DNA of 64,000 nt. Origin: Desmodesmus armatus (Eukaryota > Chlorophyta > Chlorophyceae > Sphaeropleales > Scenedesmaceae). Each line of letters opens with the position of its first letter. Within the stretch, counting starts at the first letter, position 1. The DNA lies in assembly GCA_007449985.2 (NCBI GenBank), contig VIIQ02000315.1, positions 19,226-83,225 on the forward strand, read 5' to 3'. Positions 56,448 to 64,000 of this stretch are shown here, one piece after another. The notes beneath the pieces are model-generated. The model was not told the DNA's origin. It made no database searches and saw only the letters and a program-made list of their open reading frames with translations. The position numbers and the translations under genes are program-made.

Positions 56448-58262
56448 ATCTGGGCGCAGTTGCCATCCGCCGGCCAAATGGACGTGCCACCCTGGCACCA
56501 TGCACAACTCACTAGGGCAAGACCACACACCACAATTGAGGCTGACTTGTGGCCTGTGCGCGTAGGCACCAACGGCCCCATTTTGGCTCCAATGGCCCCT
56601 TGCCCAGAATGGGGTACAGTGACACCAATGTGCGTACAACACAGCAGCAAGCTTTGCTGGCCCCAAAGGCAGTATACATGCAACAGTGACAACCTTCAAT
56701 GCATTTTGCTAGAACAACAAAATCAGGGTCGTTCTGCAAGCTTCACCGCTTGCCCACTGCCCAAGCCACCAACAGATTTTGTACAGCACTGCACCCCCTC
56801 CGACAAGGAGGGGCATGCACGTGAACAACCCGACAGCTGCAGATGCTGAGCCACACAACACCAACAAGCTGCAATGGGTGGCGCCTGATTCGGAAGGCTG
56901 CACGCAGCTTGATGTCAATGCGACCTCTGACCCCCCTTTGGGAAGGTCACCTGCAGGTAGCAGCAGCATACGGGACCTCAGTCAGCAAGGGAGGCTAGAA
57001 CGGCTGCTCAAGACTGGGTGTGTAGACAGCCTTAGGGCCACACAAACAGTGAGGCATGCCGCCATCGACGGCTGCTGCATGGTTGAGGACTCAGTCCATG
57101 CGGACTTGCAACATAGAGGAGGTGGCACCTGCACTTACTCTGCCAGTTTGGCATGCGTGCAGAGATCTGCTGCGTCTGGCAGGCATCTAGTACTGCACAT
57201 TGCCACCACCCCATGCTGCAGCTGGCCCGCACAGCTCGTGCAATGCTCTGCTGTTGCACAGCACTTGTACTTGCAAGGGGGGTTGTACATGCATGTGGCC
57301 CAACGACTGATGCTGTCCTGCGCGCTAGAGACAGCTGTGCTGGACTTACTTTGTGGTTCAAAGCAACACCATATTGCAACTGGTTGCCTGCACATGGCCT
57401 TGTCAACACCTCCCAAATGTGAGGCGCTGCTGCGCTTGCATCAACCACCTTGCAGACAGGCAGAAAAACACAGCCACCTGATTGGTACTGGTTGCTGCTG
57501 AAATGTGCCGTGCATGCTGCTTCTGTGACAAGAAGGCTCTATAGTGTGCTAGCTAGGGCTGGGGTCTGCAATGCAGCTGCTGCTGCTGGTGTCACATGCT
57601 GCATGTGTCGGCACGTAGAGGCTAGGGACCTGCTGCAAGTCACAAGTCTTCAAGACAGCTGCTGTGTGGCTGCAATCCCGAACCAGTCAACTTGCAAGTA
57701 TCTTCTAGCATGTGAATACCGTTCCTGCATGCTTCCTCAATGCCCATTGCTTACCTGCTGGCACACAATTGGCCAACAGCCTGGAAGGGCCTCGCTGATA
57801 CTGCACTTGCACTGAAACTCAGCTTCGCCTGATCAGCCCATTTCTGGGACCCCGTACTTCCTCCATATCGTTGCAGACAGGTGACGGACTCCAGCAACTC
57901 CTGTGTGTGCTGCAATAGCACTTGGCTGCCATCTTGCTTGCACTGTTGCCTGCATGCTCGCCTGCTGCATGCAGCTGTGCTGGGGCTGTGGGGCTTGCAA
58001 AACATTGCCTTTGATATAAGTATCAGATGTGTGCAAACGAGACTGCATTTGCGTTCAACATACAGAAGTGCCCTCTGCTGCAGCCCAGATCTTGGCACAA
58101 ACAGCAGAGCAGTATAGTCGCGAAGCACTGCCCAGGCCTCAGATCGCACTCAAACGATGATGATTGATCTTTCCTATGTGATGGAGGCACCGCAGAGCCG
58201 GCAAAACAGGTGCAGGACGACGTCATGACAAATTCACAAACCGGCTGTCACCGGTCCCGCAT
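56448..58262. repeat. Satellite monomer B5 (1815 bp) with scar
   Basis: Near 57949-57955 the CAGCTGTCATG stretch is replaced by CTGCATG, a net loss of four bases. C6 in the C run, so the 240-codon frame is open (56779-57501). Confidence 0.95.
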
Positions 58263-58951
58263 CAGTGGGTTCGGAAATGTTTTTCCAGACAGCTGGGGCT
58301 GCTATTTTCACCGTGCGTGTCCTGCGCTGACCAAAGCCTCGCAAGCTGTTTCTTTCCTACTGCTCCTACACCCTGTAGTGCCTGGCAGGCCAGCTGGCAC
58401 TGAGCACAGAGCAGGCCGTTGAAACCGTTGAAGTAACAGATGTTTGAATGTCACACTTTGACCAGTGCCGGTGCCTGATCAGGCATTCTAAGCAGGAGAA
58501 ACTGGGCAGCACTGCACACTACACACACACTTTTACAAAATTACTGCAGCACAGAGGGGTGCTGCCTTACAAAAACAGATGCATCGATGTCCTCAACTTT
58601 AGTCCCTGTCGAAAACAGACTATGGAATCGTGTGGCACACAGAAGCCAAAGCAAGTCAGGCAGAGCAGCAGAAAGCTGCACAGCAGCATCAAAAAGACAA
58701 TCAGACCCTCAGCAGGCACGGCCGCAAGCCCAAAAAACAACAGAAATTATTTTCCGAGGCTCAGCTGGCCCTGCCAGAGCCCCAGAAGCTGTAAAAGGCT
58801 CTCGGACGCAGAGCGTGGGGAGGGCCATCCGTAAATTGCTATAACTCGTCATACAAACACTTTCGCCACGACTTAAGCACAGTTCCTGATAGCCATATGT
58901 CTCTAGTTTGTGTGTACGTGCGGGGGTGGGAAAACATTTCCGAACCCACTG
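58263..58951. mobile_element. Element A, copy 4 (689 bp)
   Basis: I see no difference from copy 2. Flanked by B5 and B6. Confidence 0.75.
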
Positions 58952-60769
58952 ATCTGGGCGCAGTTGCCATCCGCCGGCCAAATGGACGTGCCACCCTGGC
59001 ACCATGCACAACTCACTAGGGCAAGACCACACACCACAATTGAGGCTGACTTGTGGCCTGTGCGCGTAGGCACCAACGGCCCCATTTTGGCTCCAATGGC
59101 CCCTTGCCCAGAATGGGGTACAGTGACACCAATGTGCGTACAACACAGCAGCAAGCTTTGCTGGCCCCAAAGGCAGTATACATGCAACAGTGACAACCTT
59201 CAATGCATTTTGCTAGAACAACAAAATCAGGGTCGTTCTGCAAGCTTCACCGCTTGCCCACTGCCCAAGCCACCAACAGATTTTGTACAGCACTGCACCC
59301 CCTCCGACAAGGAGGGGCATGCACGTGAACAACCCGACAGCTGCAGATGCTGAGCCACACAACACCAACAAGCTGCAATGGGTGGCGCCTGATTCGGAAG
59401 GCTGCACGCAGCTTGATGTCAATGCGACCTCTGACCCCCTTTGGGAAGGTCACCTGCAGGTAGCAGCAGCATACGGGACCTCAGTCAGCAAGGGAGGCTA
59501 GAACGGCTGCTCAAGACTGGGTGTGTAGACAGCCTTAGGGCCACACAAACAGTGAGGCATGCCGCCATCGACGGCTGCTGCATGGTTGAGGACTCAGTCC
59601 ATGCGGACTTGCAACATAGAGGAGGTGGCACCTGCACTTACTCTGCCAGTTTGGCATGCGTGCAGAGATCTGCTGCGTCTGGCAGGCATCTAGTACTGCA
59701 CATTGCCACCACCCCATGCTGCAGCTGGCCCGCACAGCTCGTGCAATGCTCTGCTGTTGCACAGCACTTGTACTTGCAAGGGGGGTTGTACATGCATGTG
59801 GCCCAACGACTGATGCTGTCCTGCGCGCTAGAGACAGCTGTGCTGGACTTACTTTGTGGTTCAAAGCAACACCATATTGCAACTGGTTGCCTGCACATGG
59901 CCTTGTCAACACCTCCCAAATGTGAGGCGCTGCTGCGCTTGCATCAACCACCTTGCAGACAGGCAGAAAAACACAGCCACCTGATTGGTACTGGTTGCTG
60001 CTGAAATGTGCCGTGCATGCTGCTTCTGTGACAAGAAGGCTCTATAGTGTGCTAGCTAGGGCTGGGGTCTGCAATGCAGCTGCTGCTGCTGGTGTCACAT
60101 GCTGCATGTGTCGGCACGTAGAGGCTAGGGACCTGCTGCAAGTCACAAGTCTTCAAGACAGCTGCTGTGTGGCTGCAATCCCGAACCAGTCAACTTGCAA
60201 GTATCTTCTAGCATGTGAATACCGTTCCTGCATGCTTCCTCAATGCCCATTGCTTACCTGCTGGCACACAATTGGCCAACAGCCTGGAAGGGCCTCGCTG
60301 ATACTGCACTTGCACTGAAACTCAGCTTCGCCTGATCAGCCCATTTCTGGGACCCCGTACTTCCTCCATATCGTTGCAGACAGGTGACGGACTCCAGCAA
60401 CTCCTGTGTGTGCTGCAATAGCACTTGGCTGCCATCTTGCTTGCACTGTTGCCAGCTGTCATGCTCGCCTGCTGCATGCAGCTGTGCTGGGGCTGTGGGG
60501 CTTGCAAAACATTGCCTTTGATATAAGTATCAGATGTGTGCAAACGAGACTGCATTTGCGTTCAACATACAGAAGTGCCCTCTGCTGCAGCCCAGATCTT
60601 GGCACAAACAGCAGAGCAGTATAGTCGCGAAGCACTGCCCAGGCCTCAGATCGCACTCAAACGATGATGATTGATCTTTCCTATGTGATGGAGGCACCGC
60701 AGAGCCGGCAAAACAGGTGCAGGACGACGTCATGACAAATTCACAAACCGGCTGTCACCGGTCCCGCAT
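58952..60769. repeat. Satellite monomer B6 (1818 bp)
   Basis: CAGCTG is intact at 60453. C5, so the long frame is split into 72 and 187 codons. Confidence 0.95.
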
Positions 60770-61458
60770 CAGTGGGTTCGGAAATGTTTTTCCAGACAGC
60801 TGGGGCTGCTATTTTCACCGTGCGTGTCCTGCGCTGACCAAAGCCTCGCAAGCTGTTTCTTTCCTACTGCTCCTACACCCTGTAGTGCCTGGCAGGCCAG
60901 CTGGCACTGAGCACAGAGCAGGCCGTTGAAACCGTTGAAGTAACAGATGTTTGAATGTCACACTTTGACCAGTGCCGGTGCCTGATCAGGCATTCTAAGC
61001 AGGAGAAACTGGGCAGCACTGCACACTACACACACACTTTTACAAAATTACTGCAGCACAGAGGGGTGCTGCCTTACAAAAACAGATGCATCGATGTCCT
61101 CAACTTTAGTCCCTGTCGAAAACAGACTATGGAATCGTGTGGCACACAGAAGCCAAAGCAAGTCAGGCAGAGCAGCAGAAAGCTGCACAGCAGCATCAAA
61201 AAGACAATCAGACCCTCAGCAGGCACGGCCGCAAGCCCAAAAAACAACAGAAATTATTTTCCGAGGCTCAGCTGGCCCTGCCAGAGCCCCAGAAGCTGTA
61301 AAAGGCTCTCGGACGCAGAGCGTGGGGAGGGCCATCCGTAAATTGCTATAACTCGTCATACAAACACTTTCGCCACGACTTAAGCACAGTTCCTGATAGC
61401 CATATGTCTCTAGTTTGTGTGTACGTGCGGGGGTGGGAAAACATTTCCGAACCCACTG
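60770..61458. mobile_element. Element A, copy 5 (689 bp)
   Basis: I see no difference from copy 2. Flanked by B6 and B7. Confidence 0.75.
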
Positions 61459-63276
61459 ATCTGGGCGCAGTTGCCATCCGCCGGCCAAATGGACGTGCCA
61501 CCCTGGCACCATGCACAACTCACTAGGGCAAGACCACACACCACAATTGAGGCTGACTTGTGGCCTGTGCGCGTAGGCACCAACGGCCCCATTTTGGCTC
61601 CAATGGCCCCTTGCCCAGAATGGGGTACAGTGACACCAATGTGCGTACAACACAGCAGCAAGCTTTGCTGGCCCCAAAGGCAGTATACATGCAACAGTGA
61701 CAACCTTCAATGCATTTTGCTAGAACAACAAAATCAGGGTCGTTCTGCAAGCTTCACCGCTTGCCCACTGCCCAAGCCACCAACAGATTTTGTACAGCAC
61801 TGCACCCCCTCCGACAAGGAGGGGCATGCACGTGAACAACCCGACAGCTGCAGATGCTGAGCCACACAACACCAACAAGCTGCAATGGGTGGCGCCTGAT
61901 TCGGAAGGCTGCACGCAGCTTGATGTCAATGCGACCTCTGACCCCCCTTTGGGAAGGTCACCTGCAGGTAGCAGCAGCATACGGGACCTCAGTCAGCAAG
62001 GGAGGCTAGAACGGCTGCTCAAGACTGGGTGTGTAGACAGCCTTAGGGCCACACAAACAGTGAGGCATGCCGCCATCGACGGCTGCTGCATGGTTGAGGA
62101 CTCAGTCCATGCGGACTTGCAACATAGAGGAGGTGGCACCTGCACTTACTCTGCCAGTTTGGCATGCGTGCAGAGATCTGCTGCGTCTGGCAGGCATCTA
62201 GTACTGCACATTGCCACCACCCCATGCTGCAGCTGGCCCGCACAGCTCGTGCAATGCTCTGCTGTTGCACAGCACTTGTACTTGCAAGGGGGGTTGTACA
62301 TGCATGTGGCCCAACGACTGATGCTGTCCTGCGCGCTAGAGACAGCTGTGCTGGACTTACTTTGTGGTTCAAAGCAACACCATATTGCAACTGGTTGCCT
62401 GCACATGGCCTTGTCAACACCTCCCAAATGTGAGGCGCTGCTGCGCTTGCATCAACCACCTTGCAGACAGGCAGAAAAACACAGCCACCTGATTGGTACT
62501 GGTTGCTGCTGAAATGTGCCGTGCATGCTGCTTCTGTGACAAGAAGGCTCTATAGTGTGCTAGCTAGGGCTGGGGTCTGCAATGCAGCTGCTGCTGCTGG
62601 TGTCACATGCTGCATGTGTCGGCACGTAGAGGCTAGGGACCTGCTGCAAGTCACAAGTCTTCAAGACAGCTGCTGTGTGGCTGCAATCCCGAACCAGTCA
62701 ACTTGCAAGTATCTTCTAGCATGTGAATACCGTTCCTGCATGCTTCCTCAATGCCCATTGCTTACCTGCTGGCACACAATTGGCCAACAGCCTGGAAGGG
62801 CCTCGCTGATACTGCACTTGCACTGAAACTCAGCTTCGCCTGATCAGCCCATTTCTGGGACCCCGTACTTCCTCCATATCGTTGCAGACAGGTGACGGAC
62901 TCCAGCAACTCCTGTGTGTGCTGCAATAGCACTTGGCTGCCATCTTGCTTGCACTGTTGCCAGCTGTCATGCTCGCCTGCTGCATGCAGCTGTGCTGGGG
63001 CTGTGGGGCTTGCAAAACATTGCCTTTGATATAAGTATCAGATGTGTGCAAACGAGACTGCATTTGCGTTCAACATACAGAAGTGCCCTCTGCTGCAGCC
63101 CAGATCTTGGCACAAACAGCAGAGCAGTATAGTCGCGAAGCACTGCCAGGCCTCAGATCGCACTCAAACGATGATGATTGATCTTTCCTATGTGATGGAG
63201 GCACCGCAGAGCCGCCAAAACAGGTGCAGGACGACGTCATGACAAATTCACAAACCGGCTGTCACCGGTCCCGCAT
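61459..63276. repeat. Satellite monomer B7 (1818 bp)
   Basis: CAGCTG is intact at 62961 and the C run is C6, with the 240-codon frame at 61790-62512. One base is missing at 63147 (CACTGCCAGG) and another is changed near 63213, the start of an error-rich stretch that runs to the window edge. Confidence 0.93.
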
Positions 63277-63956
63277 CAGTGTGGTTCGGAAATGTTTTTC
63301 CAGACAGCTGGGCGGCTATTTTCACCGTGCGTGTCCTGCGCTGACCAAAGCCTCGCAAGCTGTTTCTTTCCTACTGCTCCTACACCTGTAGTGCCTGGCA
63401 GGCCCTGGCACTGAGCACACAGAGCAGGCGTTGAAACCGTTTGAAGTAAAGATGTTTGAATGTCACACTTTGACCAGTGCCGGTGCCTGATCAGGCATTC
63501 TAAGCAGGAGAAACTGGGGCAGCACTGCACACTACACACACACTTTTACAAAATTACTGCAGCACAGAGGGGTGCTGCCTTACAAAACAGATGCATCGAT
63601 GTCCTCAACTTTAGTCCCTGTCGAAAACACACTATGGAATCGTGTGGCACACAGAAGCCAAAGCAAGTCAGGCAGAGCAGCAGAAAGCTGCACAGCAGCA
63701 TCAAAAAGACAATCAGACCCTCAGCAGGCACGGCCGCAAGCCCAAAAAACACAGAAATTATTTTCGAGGCTCAGCTGGCCCTGCCAGAGCCCCAGAAGCT
63801 GTAAAAGGCTCTCGGACGCAGAGCGTGGGGAGGGCCATCCGTAAATTGCTATAACTCGTCATACAAACACTTTCGCCACGACTTAAGCACAGTTCCTGAT
63901 AGCCATATTCTCTAGTTTGTGTACGTGCGGGGGGGGGAAACATTTCCGAACCCATG
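63277..63956. mobile_element. Element A, copy 6 (680 bp, many single-base differences)
   Basis: It starts CAGTGTGGTTCGG and ends CCGAACCCATG, so both termini are altered. Numerous single-base gains and losses are spread along its length, mostly losses at homopolymers. This pattern points to poor consensus at a contig end rather than biological decay. Confidence 0.7.
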
Positions 63957-64000
63957 ATCTGGGCGCAGTTGCCATCCGCCGGCCAATGGACGTGCCACCT
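63957..64000. repeat. Start of satellite monomer B8, cut by the window
   Basis: The first 44 bases match B, with losses near CCAATGG. The array presumably continues. Confidence 0.85.

Noticed and set aside
47121..64000. Numerous repeated 60-190 codon frames in the array taken as genes
   Set aside because: They recur only because the monomers recur, cross A/B junctions, and lack recognisable motifs; only the 240-codon frame is noted as a question.
47121..64000. Ribosomal DNA or a CRISPR array
   Set aside because: No rRNA-like conserved blocks are seen, the repeat unit is far too long for CRISPR, and the setting is eukaryotic.

Overview
The window is nuclear DNA of a green alga. Most genes are split into many short GT-AG exons, the proteins are plant-type (SYP1-class syntaxins, a CASTOR/POLLUX-type channel, an MFSD5/MOT2-type transporter), CAG/CTG triplets and long poly-G runs are frequent, and TGTAA, the chlorophyte poly(A) signal, lies downstream of several stops. 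A volvocalean such as Haematococcus would fit, but the species is inferred, not shown. Layout, left to right: the C-terminus of splicing factor SF3A3 (+, 63-450); an MFSD5/MOT2-like molybdate transporter (+, 1779-8044) with several apparent single-base losses; a small coiled-coil protein (-, 9968-10411) and a repeat protein with GLFG and KPFG motifs (-, 12183-13889) that share a 5' flank; two tandem Qa-SNARE syntaxins (-, 14975-17984 and 18820-21899) with matching exon lengths; a mitochondrial carrier with a large Gln-rich insert (-, 23450-27201); an unrecognised four-helix membrane protein (-, 30082-32500); a 13-exon gene for a 1277-residue secreted protein (-, 35085-43524); and, across a 388-bp divergent promoter, the 5' part of a CASTOR/POLLUX-type ion channel (+, 43913-46384). 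From 47121 to the right edge the window is a satellite array of a ~1.8 kb monomer (B) and a 689-bp element with terminal inverted repeats (A), in the order A1 B1 B2 B3 A2 B4 A3 B5 A4 B6 A5 B7 A6 B8(partial). The main recurring signal is tandem duplication of exon pieces together with a splice junction. Copies of an exon tail plus its 5' splice site lie downstream of the true exon. Copies of an exon head plus its 3' splice site lie upstream. I find this in SF3A3, MOT2, the carrier, the four-helix protein, the secreted protein and the channel; syntaxin 2 has a whole transmembrane exon duplicated in phase. The channel has a chain of six extra acceptor-bearing heads with a 147/148-bp period. The second strong signal is inside the array: three neighbouring B monomers carry three different repair-like indels at one CAGCTG site, while four other complete monomers are intact there. 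Five of the eight multi-exon or long genes close exactly in phase from start to stop, so the hand-made exon models are well supported; the exceptions are MOT2 and the repeat protein, which need single-base corrections, and SF3A3 and the channel, which are incomplete in the window.
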